Positions 11,376 to 23,945 of a stretch of 64,000 bases of DNA are shown here, piece by piece. The first letter of the stretch is position 1, and each line of letters starts with the position of its first letter. The DNA comes from Populus alba (lineage: Eukaryota > Streptophyta > Magnoliopsida > Malpighiales > Salicaceae): the NCBI RefSeq assembly GCF_005239225.2, contig NC_133288.1:21148169-21212168 (forward strand). Direction: 5' to 3'. The position numbers and the translations under genes are program-made. The notes beneath the pieces were generated by a model. It made no database searches. It was given only the letters and a program-made list of their open reading frames with translations, and was not told the origin of the DNA.

Positions 11376-12080
11376 GATCGGATTGGGGAGTTCGATTTGG
11401 AATTAAAGAAAGTAAGAAGCCAGATTCTACAAACAGTGCGACAAAATCATCGGAACTGACGAAATTCTGAGGAATTGGGGATCGAGACGAGGAATAATCT
11501 AAGGGGAGTATACCGATGTCTTGGACAGAACAAAAGCCGTGCCTTGTTTATTTTTATCTTAAAAACGTGGAGAAGTGACACCACGGCGGTTGTGAAATTA
11601 GCCACCACGAACAGCAGCAGAGGAGGGATCTTTTTTTTTCTTCAGAACGGACAGGAAGTGGCACAACCACACCTCGCTCTGCTTTTATTTTTCTCGGATC
11701 GCTCATTTCTTTCAATTTTCCTGTAACCGTTTTTTTTTTTTTTTTTTTTGTCCGTTAATTTTATCCTGGAGTGTTTGGGTGTAGCGACTTGGACGGGATA
11801 CTAAATTCGTCCTGACGTGCTAAGTTGGCTTCATAAATGAGCAGGTTATACCGTAGTTTTCACACCCGATTTGAGATCTGATATGAGTCAGGACTCGGTC
11901 ATTAATTTTAAAATATTATTTTGAATAAAAATATTATTTTTAAAATTCTATTTTTTTATATAAAAACACTAAAAAAAACTAATTTTAAATAAAAAAATCA
12001 AAATATAAGTTAACAATGTTTTAATTGCAAGTTTGTTTAGTGAATCCATTATATTGAATTGCTTATATATGATTTAAAGT
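11376..12080. other. Leader and promoter side of the Tubby gene, then AT-rich spacer
   Basis: 5' UTR and promoter of the minus-strand F-box gene up to about 11.7 kb, with a 19-base T-run at 11731-11749, followed by spacer. No gene seen. Confidence 0.5.
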
Positions 12081-12082
12081 TT

Positions 12083-12250
12083 GTTTGGGAGTGTTGTTGT
12101 CATTGTTTTTTAAAATGATTTTTATTAAAAATAAAATAAAATAATATTATTTTTTATATTAGCGCATCAAAATGATCTAAAAATATTAAAAAAATATTAA
12201 TTTAAAATAAAATAAAATAAATTTAAATTTTTTCCATAATATTTTTAAAA
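12083..12250 (+). repeat. AT-rich MITE family, copy 1
   Basis: Starts gtttgggagtgttgttgtc, then the family core gttttttaaaatgattttta, followed by a run close to agcgcatcaaaatgatct and aatttaaaataaaataaa. The same order of blocks recurs across the window. Confidence 0.6.
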
Positions 12251-12614
12251 CATAAAAATAAATAAGTTCTATGCTTATAATAATTAATTGTTATACATGG
12301 TAATCTTACACTAAATGTTTCTAAAATCACATGTTTATTTATTTAGAATATTTACACCAAATTATCAAATCAAGCCTTAATTATAATTCCCTTTAATATA
12401 TGAAAATTAAATTTCTTTCTTACTCTGGAATTTTTTCGTTTTTGGTATGTCGGGTGAGAGTAAAATTAGGTTGAAATGAAGGAAATTTTCATAATCCATT
12501 AATTTGTATGTAAATGATAGTTTTCAACCCCATTCAGAAAAAATTAATGCTCCTGATATATAAAAAATAACTTTTAAGTACAAAAATGGTTATGGTTTAT
12601 ATGGGGTTATGATA

Positions 12615-12795
12615 ACGGTGACAGTTTAAAGTATTTTTCACTTGAAAATATATAAAAATAATTTTTTTTATTTTTATAAAAATATTTTTGATATTATTAC
12701 ATCTAAATGATCTAAAAACATATAAAAATATATTTTAATAAAAAAATTAAAATTTTAAAAATATTATTTGCACCATGTTTCCAAATATATTTTTA
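12615..12795 (+). repeat. AT-rich MITE family, copy 2
   Basis: Same block order; core includes gatattattacatctaaatg then atctaaaaacatataaaaat. Ends ttgcaccatgtttccaaat, whose reverse complement resembles the family's left end, so terminal inverted repeats are likely. Confidence 0.6.
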
Positions 12796-13900
12796 ATAGC
12801 AAAGAGGTTGATTGGACAATATATCTTGAGGATTTATAATTATTATGTCAGGGGGCACTTACATATTAATACAATGAAATTAAACCATGCTATATGACTA
12901 AATTACGTTAGTTTTACTTAATTTAACTAAATTATTTTATAATCCCCACTTTGGAGACCGTGATTCCTTGATAAATTAATAACTTTCCTTTGCCGAAACG
13001 CGTCATGATCACCACCAGGGTATTTTGGGCATATTACAGACCGCCTCGTGATTCCTTTGAAAGATTTGTCGGTTAATGATGTTAAATAAGAATATTACTG
13101 TTCTCTTCAAGAAATTCGTCGATCTTCATGTTTAAGATCTAGCCGTTGAAATGTGTGACGTGCGTTTTCAAGCATGGCTAGATGCTTGGGACAGCAACTT
13201 TTTTTTTTTTTGGGAATCCTGTCGTCATCATCATTGTCACCGTTTTCACTCATGGAATAAATCTAAATTAATAGTAATTAATAACTATATTCTCAATATC
13301 TTCAGAGGTGAACCCGCTTTATGCCGTGTATCCGATTCCTATTTTTTTTTATATATAAAAAAAAATTAACTCATGCAAGCTTGTTTTTCTTAAAAAATTC
13401 AAATAATTGGAATTATAGTTCTAATTAGCTAAATAAATTAATTTTATTTGAATCATTAAAAAAAAAAACAATAACAGCAATAGCACATGGATAAAAAAAC
13501 AAAAAAAAAACTATCACAATAATATAAGAAAAAAATATTTATTCAAAAAATAAAAATAAAATATTGTTCGATTTTCAACTAAGTGCAAATGGTGAAATGA
13601 ACCTGAGTATTTTATATATATAAATGGTTGCGTTGGATAAAAGGTTATGTACTGTGCATGGCTAGGTGTTTTTTTTTTTTTCAATTAAAAGGGTGTTGAT
13701 TTGGTCACCGGTTTCTATAAAATTATTATTTATTTATTTTTATTTTATCTTTGGGATTGAGTTGTTTTGGAACTTGTATTTTTTATTTTTTTATTTGGTT
13801 ATATCTTAGTCTCTTGAATTTATTTATTTTTTAATTTTAATTTTTAACATGAGATGTTTATCTAATTGAAAGAGAGGTTAGAGTTTTTTTTTTCATTAAA
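12796..13900. other. AT-rich spacer
   Basis: No gene seen. Homopolymer A and T tracts at about 13200, 13460, 13500 and 13670. Confidence 0.45.
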
Positions 13901-14720
13901 CACTATCATAACTCAAATCAAGGGTTTAATAGATTGATTCAGATTATTTTTTTAGGCTATATTTTCTAAATAATATATTTTTTTTTAATTTTACCTTTTG
14001 AAATTAAGTTAGTTAAAAATTAAGGATTGTGATTTTTTCCAATATGTTTTCGATGTGGTTATCTTGATCTCATAATCCAAAATATAGTTCTGGGAAGTTA
14101 ATTTAGGTTGACTTGATTCATTTTTCTTGGTCATTTTTTAATTGAATATATTTTTTTCAATTTCACCCTCTAACAAACTATTTTTTTTTTTTAATCTCAT
14201 TCTTTAATATTAGATTGTTTATAGTTCATAACTTTTTTCAAATTGCTTTCAGTGGTGTTCTCGTGGATTTAGTTTTTTTTCCCCTCAATTTTGTCACCTT
14301 CAATATTGGATGGTATTGGATATGTTACTTGGGAATAGAGCTTTATGATTTTAATTTTTTTTATGAAGTTGTCTTGGTCTCGATGTTTAAGTAATGAGTT
14401 TAACAAGTTAGCTTAACTTTACTAGATTTTTTATTATTGATTTTTTTCAATTGCATCCCTTAACATTAAATTTGTTGGAAATTAGACTTCGTATTTTTTT
14501 TTATAGGTTATCTCGGTTTTATGACATAGAACACGAATTTGGCAGGTTGACTCAAGTCATTTTTATTTTATTTTATTATTTAACATTAGGTTGATTAGAA
14601 TTTGACCTTCATATTTTTTTATATAGAGAGTTATCACGATCTCATAACCTGAGTTGTAGATTTGATAGGTTAACTTAGATCAATCTAATATATCACTATC
14701 TCAATATTTAAAAAAAAATT
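13900..14720 (+). repeat. Degenerate tandem array, about 140-bp unit
   Basis: About five diverged copies of one unit. Each copy contains a block like ttcaattgcatcccttaaca, then ttagattg/ttaaatttgttggaaatta, a T-run, gttatctcggt or gttatcttgat, ctcataacc or similar, and ggttaacttag/ggttgactcaag. The starts of the cytosine-richer block are near 14010, 14155, 14280, 14435 and 14575, a spacing of about 120-150 bp. Copies are too diverged for a sharp boundary. Confidence 0.55.
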
Positions 14721-16355
14721 ATATATCATCTAATATGTCATCGTATAAATATTTGAAAAAAATATATTAAATTTTTAGTTCATGATTGGGATTTTCTTTA
14801 CTAGAAAATATACTAGTAACACTATGATGTTTTTTAATCTGACTTGCAGCATATAGTATATCAATAATCTATTATACACCTATAATCCACCCATGATGAT
14901 GGACGTTGTGCACATAAAGGTAGAAATCCAGTCCTGTCTGGATTTGTGGTAACACATTTAAGCTGTATTTCAAAACATATTGAAAAAGAAAAAAAGAAAA
15001 GAAAAGAAAAGAAAAGACATTAAACACAGACAGCACCTAATAAGCAAATCCAAATAAAAAATGGTGGTTGGTGACGATAGCATTGTTGGGGTCTTGACCC
15101 ATGTGAGGTGGGGAGCCCACGATCATTGACCGGCGAGTCCTTGTCAGATAGGTTACCAGCAAGAGTCACTCTTATTACACGTGCAACCCACTCCAGCCTC
15201 ATGATTTTCTTTAGTCAACAACGACCCAGGACTGAGAAATCTATTCTCCTTACATTGAACGCACAAGATCTGTGTACTGTGATACGCCGGGAGGGCCGCG
15301 AGCCAGGTAAAAAAATTTCAACATAAAAAAATACAAAGAAAAAAAAATCATTGGTTCAATTGATATTTAAATAATATAATTATAAAATATAATGATAAAA
15401 AATAAATGGACAAAAAAAAATAAAAAGAAAGTAAAAAGAACTAACCAGGGTGTATTTAAATTATTAAATAACTTAATATTAAAGAGAAAAAAAATAACAA
15501 ATTTTTTTTAGTTAAAAATCGGAATAACTCGCAAACTTCGGAACCATAAATATAAAATTGAGATAATTTTATAGTAAAAAATACAAAGAAAAAAATAATA
15601 ATTTATAGCTTATTAAAAAATAAAAAAATAATATAAAAAAATTAGGATCAAATTTGAAATTTTAAAAATTAAAAGGGTTGAAATTGAAAAAATATTTATA
15701 TTTTATAGCTTATTCAAAATATTAAAAAAATAATAATAAAAAGAACAATAGGTCAAATGTGGAGGAAGAAAAATTTGAAGGGTTAGTTTGAAATTTTGAA
15801 TAACTGGCACTGAATTCGAGTACAAAAAAAAAAAAGAGAAGAAACAAAAATTGTCATCAATGTCAAATTAAAGATGCACTTGGTTCGCATGCCATGTCAT
15901 CAAGTGAAGGCATTGAGACCTTACCAATGTCGTTCTAGAAGGCCATATTTGGTGGCCGACACAGTAATCGTTAGCATATTAATACATGCATAATGGTTTT
16001 ACAAATAATATTTAATATGTATCAATTATAAAAATACATTGAGTAACCCTCAAATATACTATACGGTCATTGTAGAATGAAAAAAAAAAACTATCTTATG
16101 TTAATTTTATTCTTAAATGCATGAAAATAATTATATTATTTTGAAAAAAAAATTAAAAAACTTAAATGCCCCTAATTGTTAGACTTTTTTTTTTCAAGGG
16201 TTAAATTCATAATTTTACTATGTAAAAAAAAATAATTAATTTAACATATATAATTTGTAAAAATTAATTATATCCTGATAAAAAATAATCTTCCCTGATC
16301 TAAGTTGATACCAGCAACCCAAATATCTTATTATATATCTCATAAAATATATATC
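14721..16355. other. AT-rich spacer with one GC-richer island
   Basis: Contains an (AAAAG)n microsatellite at about 14988-15016 and a less AT-rich stretch at 15060-15310 with no usable open frame. No gene seen. Confidence 0.45.
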
Positions 16356-16359
16356 TTAG

Positions 16360-16553
16360 AGCCTGTTTGGGGTGTTGTTTCGGTTGTTTTTTTAAAATAT
16401 TTTTTATTCAAAAATATATTAAAATAATATTTTTTTATTATTTAAAAATTATTTTTGATATCAACGTATCAAAATAATATAAAAATATTAATTTAAAATA
16501 AATAAAATAAATTTAAAAAAAAAAAAAACTTTTGACACCCAAAAACAACTTAA
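16360..16553 (+). repeat. AT-rich MITE family, copy 3
   Basis: Begins gagcctgtttggggtgttg, a good match to copy 1's left end, with core gatatcaacgtatcaaaata and the right part aatttaaaataaataaaata. One of the better preserved copies. Confidence 0.65.
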
Positions 16554-16974
16554 TATACATAAATCGAATCTGACCTCGTGTTTCTTTGTGGAGCCTGGGA
16601 TTACAACGAGGAAAGTAATTTTTAATATCCAAAAAGTGAAATTCGGTACACAAAAAAAGCTCACCTAATTAATTTACAATTTATATGCTATTGGTTTGCA
16701 GGCTTGACTAATACATTTTTCTAGAATATGTTTTGAAGAAGATTTTAAAAAGTATTTAAAATATATATAAATCCAAAAAATTCCTCATTATTGTACATCA
16801 CGATATTGGATAGTGAGATTACCAACTCTTAGCATGTACTTGTCTTAGACAAACGTAATTATTTTGCCCCATTAAATTGAACATGAGCAGTACAATTCTG
16901 GGATGATTTATGTCTGGTAAGATATTTTGAGTTTTGTATACAAGGTTTATTTGCAGATAAAATTGAATAATTAT

Positions 16975-17110
16975 CACTTGTTGTCTGTTTTTTAAAAGTA
17001 TTTTTATTTTAATAAAACATCACAAAAATTATTTTAAAATATTTTTTTTTTTAACATTAATATATTAAAATTATTAAAAATATATTAATTTAATATTTTC
17101 TTTTAACAAG
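16975..17110 (+). repeat. AT-rich MITE family, copy 4 (partial)
   Basis: Core ttttttaaaagtatttttat then taacattaatatattaaaat and aaatatattaatttaatatt. Ends indistinct. Confidence 0.5.
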
Positions 17111-20100
17111 TACACTTTATAAACCCAAGTAAAAATACAATATTAATTAAAGCCTTCGCTATGGGAATTAAATCATACTAGAAACCAAAAGTCCTGTATT
17201 AATTAATTTACAAGTGCATCATGATCATACTCGCTCTAGATTTAGAAAGAGAGGCCCATGAGCGGGGACTCAAAAATGGAAAAAAAAGTTATTTAATTTG
17301 AACTTTCCATTGGAAAAGAGAGTTGCGAGAAATATATTAAGCTCAAATCAAATCAAGCACATCAATTTCCATCTGTACAAGAAGGGAAAGGCAGTGCAAG
17401 CTTGATTCAGTTATGCAACTACTTTTTCTAGATTATATGAAACATGGCAAGATCATCACCGATCTCCACTCTTTAGAACAAGCTCAAATGGAAGGAGCCA
17501 AGACATCTAGTTGTGTCTTTTAAACGACAGGAGGTTAGATCATTGATAGAATTGAAACGTGGAGCCCTTGTTCCATTCATTGAACTGACCCCATGTAATA
17601 GATGGTTGCATCGAGCTTGTTATGGTTGGAAATTTCCCAGCTGGTAATATGTGCCAACAGGGACAGACGAAGGTGGCTCCAAAGCATGAATGCCATTGGC
17701 GTGTTCGAGGTGGATAAGATTTCTGGGCAGCCACGAGCCACACAAACTATATCCATTTCAGTTCTTCTGATTGTCTGATTGATGAGTTTGATGCCATTGC
17801 CAGAGTGAGCAATGCCAGCGAACGAGGTATGGAACGTGTCTTCTGCCAAAATTGAGTCCCAGCTGCTTGATGCATGGCATGCATGGATATATGCTTAGTT
17901 TTGCCCAACCTTCCTTTATTGACCAAAAATAGGTTAGTTTTCGATGAAGTCGATGATGAAGATATTTTGAAACACATGCAAATTCAAATTAATGAGGAAT
18001 GATTCTGCAGGACAAGTAAAATTTGAAAGAAAAGCATGCATGTAGCCATGATCAAAGCACTAATTACCTGTTCTCTCTGTCCCTTTTTATGATGGCCCAA
18101 AGGGACAACCTTCAAGCTGTGGCAAAAACAAGTGACAACCTTCAAGTTGTGGCAAAGATGCATGATGCTCAGAATTCAGGCGCTTTCGAGTGCTCGTGAA
18201 AATAGCGATAATAACAGCCATGCAGACCTGGAATCTAGCTAGAAAGCAAACCAGCTGTTGTTCATTTTGAGTTTTCTGTGGTTGAGAAGCGAAGAAAAAA
18301 GAGAATTAGGCCTTTATCGTTTCGTTTTCAGAACTTTTCTGTGTCTTGGTCTCATGCTCAAAAGTTGTTCTCCTTTTACCTTTTCCATCTTCTCATCTCC
18401 TTCCCTCTCCAGCCCTCTGTATCGAAAAGTGTGGATACCAGCAATTCAATTGAAAATAAATTTAATATCGCATAAAGAAAGCTGTCTATGCCCGTTAAAA
18501 GAAACTTTTCTTTTTTTGAGAGATTAAAAGAAAACTGAATTAAGGTCACTATCATCCATCCTAGATTCTCCAATTTCAGTAGATGATCAGCAGTCCATTA
18601 CTTGACCCCAAGCAAGCAGAAATCCTCCTCGTGGGTGTTTTAAAAGAAGAGTGCGAGTCGACAAAGTCATTTAAAAGGGACTTTCGCCATCAATCCCCAG
18701 ACTCGAACATTTCTGTTTTCGTCGTAAATTCCACCGGTCCATATTTAAAACCATAATTATAGAAACCAACTCGAGAGTCTCGGTCTAGTTTATGATCCGA
18801 ATTGACAGTTAAGTTAACTCAAGTTATGATTTTTTTCAAGTTAACAAGTTATTGAGTTAAATTTACTGATCCGAGTCAAGTTTTATAACCATCGACTTAG
18901 CTTGCACAAGCACGAATTAACCGTGATAAAATTATATTAATATAATTTTATAGTACAGGATGAAAGGTGCCATCTAAGATTTACACTGAGCAGAACCATA
19001 TTTTAACCCGAAAAGCTTGGTAAAAAGTGCAAGCCCACTCCGAGCTTAACCCTGAAGGTTCCCCAGCACATACCATTAAATGACCTATAGAAGACGATAC
19101 TCGATCCAGTCCGATTGCTTGAAACTCGAAAGTGGCTGGCAGGGGTTCGAGATGGGCTGTGACTCTCGGCTCAGTCCGATTCATTTATTACATGGTCTGT
19201 ATGAGCATCGCCTCCTCCTGGCCCAATAGACGAAAGTCGAAATAGAAGGGCAAAGATACTTTTTGCGACATCAATCCATTTCGGGGGAGCGATATAGACA
19301 AGTCACGGGCAAATTGCTGCAAGCTAAGTGGCGATAACAGTGCAGAAACGAAAAAGTCTTTACATTTCCATCATCGTTGAATCCTGCCTGTGTTGCCTTT
19401 TGTATATTTATGAATCTGTGGGCAGTGGCTCGAACATTCATGGACAAAAGTTGTTGGAGCTTATCACAATCATGCAGCCCACTTTAGCATCAACCTCGTT
19501 AATAATGAAGTCGAGAGGCTCGCCTCCTCTGTATACATTCATTTATGTTAAAAATCGTGAGTTAATTTGATAATATAATTTTATGAATGAAGATATTTAA
19601 TGTGTAAAATTAAATTAAAATTTAAAAATTAATAAAATTATATTTAAGTTGTAAAATTAGTAGCCTCGGTCTTATTTTATGAACTTTACTAAATTTATAA
19701 TATGAACCAATCCTCAGATTCAAATTTTACCTTAAAATATCTATTGATCTAGTTTTGCGAGATTGACCATATTTTTCAAATTGTACATTGGATATAGCTA
19801 AAATTTTACAGGAAAAATATTAGACACATGAAAATTTATTGTGATAAATTTTCAGGTCAAATGGAGTTGGGAAATATAATATTTTCAGAAAGTCAAAGTT
19901 AGTTAAACGAATCTTGTAAAATATGTCAAATGCTAAAACCTTCGTATTATTTGGGACATTTATGGAGCTACCAGTTGAATTTTGTTGCGATTAAAGTTGG
20001 GTTGAAACTAGACAAGTGAAGCTTTTCTCCAACCATATATCATAAACCTAGTCCAGACAAGAGAGAACAACATGTTTGAAATCAGATTCAAATCTGTACC

Positions 20101-20898
20101 AAAATATGCAAAAATTGGAGATTCGGGTGGACTCCATATGGAGGAATTTTAACGAAGACTTTTTTATTATTTTATTTTATTTTGAATATTTTTTTTTGAA
20201 TTTGAAGTTTTTTTTTCCTAGCACATTAACATTGTTTAGGGTTCATTCATTATTAAATTTATGTTATTTAATTATTAGTTTCAGGCTTATTAGTTTGTAA
20301 CCCAAAATGGGTCCATTAAGACTTATTGTGATAAACAACCAAATTATCACCATTGGATTCATATATACTTTCTACCATTCAAGTATTTTTTTATATTAAG
20401 AATTTTTTATTTATTCCATGTCATTAATTTATTGATTTATATTATCAATTTTTTATTTTATTTAAATCATTCATCGATTATAATATTATTGATTCTTTTT
20501 ATCAGATTTTAATGTAATTTAATTTTTTAGTTGAAATTGTCAATGTATAATTAATTAAAAAAATTACTTAGAATTTTATGATTTTACATTCCAATCTAAT
20601 TTTACAATCTAAGTTTATATTATATTTTTTTTTATGAAATGTAAAAAAAGTAAATGTTTTTAACAATCTTATCTAACTCTGCGCTGGAGACCCATTTGTT
20701 TAATTTAGTAAGTAAATTACTTAAAAAAAAAAACCTATTTTCCTACGTACGAACGGACAGTAAACAAATATTGGCAAAGGATAGGAACAAGAAAAGGATG
20801 AGAACGGAGACCCCGCACACATCAGCAATAATAAAAGGCTAAAAGACATTCACTCATGCTAAGTGCTTTGATTCAGGCGATTGAAAGCATTTGAGAAA
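17111..20898. other. Long spacer upstream of the 146-aa gene
   Basis: Mixed-composition DNA. At 17.5-18.0 kb three overlapping minus-strand frames stay open for 67-90 codons, but none has recognisable protein features. At 18109-18160 a 23-base segment is present twice (see findings). From 19.6 to 20.7 kb it is AT-rich. The promoter of the gene at 20899 should lie in the last part. No supported gene. Confidence 0.4.
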
Positions 20899-21702
20899 AT
20901 GGGATCTTTGATGGCTGGTTGGGACTCACCTGTCCCTGATCCTAGATCAAGTAAATAATCTTGGCAATCATGGTTGTCTATTTTTTCCTATGACACACAT
21001 GCAGCTTTCATTTTTGTTTTTCTTCGTCTGGTGTTAATTTGGTTTGTGTGATCTGTGTGGTTTCTGATGGGTGAAAAATCCAGTGAAGTACAGGAGGAAT
21101 CGGTCACTTACTAGAGGAGAGATCGATGCTTACTGGAGATTAAAGAAGAGAACAGAAGAGGATCATCTCAAAGCTATTTCCAGTCTATCCAGTAGCAGTC
21201 AGGTCTCATTAATCTCTATAACAAAATCACTTCACATGATTAAATAAGCTCCTTAATTATTTCCTTTTGCATGGAATAGAGTTTCAGAGAACAAGCTCCT
21301 TAATTAATAATCACCATGATCATGCCATGTATGGGACAGGATGGCGCGGACGAGGATCATGGAATAGAGTTTCAGAGATCAAGCTCCTTACCTGCAGCCA
21401 CTACCAAGGAGGTGTTCATGGACACGGAGAATGATCATCAAGCAAGTTTGGAGCAACTTATCAAGAAAAATGGCTGGTAATTAATTAAGCTAAAGCCTCA
21501 GCAACAAACCCATTACAGCAACAAGTTCAAATCCGGGCATGTTTTAATCTAATTAGCTGGTTATTGCAGGTGGGCAAGTAGCAACTGGGCATTCCTAAAT
21601 GAGCCGCCAGTTCTGGAACGTTCTTCTAGCAATTACACACCGCAGTTTCACGTTGCTAGTCTCGCCACCTCAAAATCCAATACTGAAATCAATGCGCAGT
21701 GA
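20899..21702 (+). CDS. Small plant-specific protein of unknown function, 146 aa
   Basis: Four short exons, 20899-20950, 21084-21202, 21340-21476 and 21570-21702, join in phase with GT-AG borders and end at TGA, giving 146 aa. The protein starts MGSLMAGWDSPVPDPRS, has a basic helical segment (SLTRGEIDAYWRLKKRTEED, about residues 25-44), a polar Ser-rich middle and a tryptophan-rich conserved block (KKNGWWASSNWAFLNEPPV, about residues 98-116). It ends QFHVASLATSKS plus a short tail. There is no signal peptide or membrane segment. This is the pattern of a small eudicot family of unknown biochemical role; I believe the Arabidopsis member is At1g19530, a hypoxia-induced gene, which fits its place between NFD5 and the PCBER-like gene. 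Exon 3 has a weak polypyrimidine tract before its acceptor. Confidence 0.82.
21270..21302 (+). repeat. Intronic copy of an exon-3 segment
   Basis: Thirty-three bases in intron 2 match exon 3 at 21358-21390 with one mismatch, starting catggaatagagtttcagag in both. The offset is 88 bp. Confidence 0.8.
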
Positions 21703-22655
21703 TGGCCTTTCTTCTAGCTAGGGTACCACTGTGGTAAGATAGTGTTCATATGGAGTGGACTGTGATGAGTGGATTTTCTAGTGTGTGTGTGTGTTTGTGT
21801 GTTCCTTTCCCATCTGATCTGTACATGTTAAGAGTGTAAAATAGCTGGACATGCAAGATAATTGACTTGTATTATCTGGTGTTCTTCGTATCTACTTTTG
21901 GATACTGTTTTCAAGATATTTTTTTGTGATTTTTCGTACTGATATTAAGAAATTAAAATATTGTTTGAGTATTTTTAATTCAAAAATATTTTAATAAAAC
22001 GCATTGCATCACGATAACCAAACATCAATCTTATGCTTAGAGATGTTTAGTAGGCTTTGAGGATCGGTTATATAATTATGAAAAGAAATAACAAAAAAAA
22101 AAAAAAAAAGTAATCATGAAACAAACATTGTTCAATTCATATCAGTTACAAAGAGGGATTGGGCCTCATGGAGCCCAAGTTAACAAAAGAAATGGAGCCC
22201 CGGAGCCCCATATTTTGGGCTAACTATGAAGGGTTTGAATGGGCCTATGTCTTTCCTTTAGCTTACACCAGATATGCTGCCAGCGCGCAGTAACCGAATA
22301 ACATTTTTTTCAATGTAGGAGAAATAATAAGTTAACAAACAATTCAAGCCCAAACAATTTAAGCCCAGATTATTGGTTAAATTAAAATTTTAAATATTTA
22401 TAAAAAAATCAATAACAATAAATAAACTGATAAAAAAAAAATTATATCCAAATTTATTTTAATTATCAAACAAATTAATGCTAACTAGCTAAAAAAAAAC
22501 CAAGAAAAAAAAGAGTTAAACTTCAAAAAAAAAAAAAAAAAAGACTTTTAAGAGTACATTTGAGAAGATTTTAAGAGTATATTAGCTAAAAAAAAAAAAT
22601 CTCTTTTTTTTTTATACGTATCTATCATTTTATAATCTCTTAAATCACTTTTAAG
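21703..22655. other. 3' UTR and AT-rich spacer
   Basis: The 3' UTR of the 146-aa gene includes a GT-rich stretch at 21780-21800. Further right are A-runs at 22096-22109 and 22525-22542, and a 24-base direct repeat (22544-22567 and 22647-22670). No gene seen. Confidence 0.45.
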
Positions 22656-22659
22656 AGTA

Positions 22660-22790
22660 CATTTGAGAAGTTTTTTTTTAATGTATTTTTATTTAAAAAT
22701 ATATTAAAATAATTTTTTTAATTTTTTTTAATATTAATACATAAAAAATTTTAAAATAAATTAATTTAAAATTAAAAAAAAAATCAATTT
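22660..22790 (+). repeat. AT-rich MITE family, copy 5 (partial)
   Basis: Core atgtatttttatttaaaaat then atattaaaataatttttt and aataaattaatttaaaatta. Follows directly on the second 24-base direct repeat. Confidence 0.45.
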
Positions 22791-23754
22791 AATCACGGGA
22801 CTTGATATCAAAAGTACTCTCGCTTTAGTTTATACGTTTATGAAAACTAATTATTTATTTGAAAATTTTAAAGACACGCCACCACGTCAGCATGGTTGAT
22901 TAAACAAAAATAAAAATTGGATGTTAGCTCAGGATCTAAACCTAAAAAAATAAAGAAAATAAGAAAAAAAATATTATCTATCGCTAAAATCTTTTGAAAT
23001 TATTCCTCGCGTCACTGTAACCTCCATGTCATGTTCACACGTGGAATGCAAAAATATATATCTTTCTTTCTTTGGTTAAACTGTCTCTATTTGAATTGGG
23101 TTTTCGTGTGCTCAGTTTTAAATAATGAAATTAATTGTAAAAATAATTGAGGACCAATTGGAATTCCTAATTTTACTATATGGAATAGCAATAGTGATGA
23201 AAATTTAATATAGACATGTAGATATCAAATGGCCTTAATGAATAGATTTTATTTTTAAATCTTTTAAATAGATAATGAATAAGATATAAATATTGTTAAA
23301 TTCGATTTGAAACTCCTATAAAAATTAACTAGAAATATATATTTACATTATATGAATATATTTGTAAAATATTTAGATTTTGTTATACAGTATGAAATAT
23401 ATATAAATATCTTAATACTAACATAAAACACGTATATATGTATAATATTTATAATTTTAACATTTAATACACATGATATTGTTTCAAGATTTTTTTAAAT
23501 AAATAAAATGGTATTATTTTTTTATATAAAAAAATAGATTAAATCTTGACCATGTCATGAATTGATCTTTAAAATTGATCGAGTTTGATTGAGTTAACTA
23601 TCATCTAATTTAATTTAAAACTCGACTCAAGTCAAGTTATGAATATACAAGTTATTATCGATCTAAAATTTAATAACACTGATAATTGTTGATAAATAAA
23701 ATAATAGCTTAGTCTTATAGACTTGGTTGTATGTAAACATTAGTGTATGGAGAG
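22791..23754. other. AT-rich spacer
   Basis: No gene or clear repeat seen. Confidence 0.45.
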
Positions 23755-23945
23755 TGCTTGTTTTTGTAGTGGTATCATTTTTTTTTTTAAGAAATTAAAA
23801 TAAAAAAATATTTTTTTTATGTTTTTAAATTGTTTTTAACGTGTTTATATTACAAATAAATTTTAAAAATAAAAAATTATTTTAATATATTTTAAAATAA
23901 AAAACTCAAAAAAAATAAATTTGGTAACACTATAACAAACATACT
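23755..23945 (-). repeat. AT-rich MITE family, copy 6, inverted
   Basis: The family core is in reverse orientation: attattttaatatattttaa near the right end and a reversed central block at 23830-23860. Confidence 0.5.
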
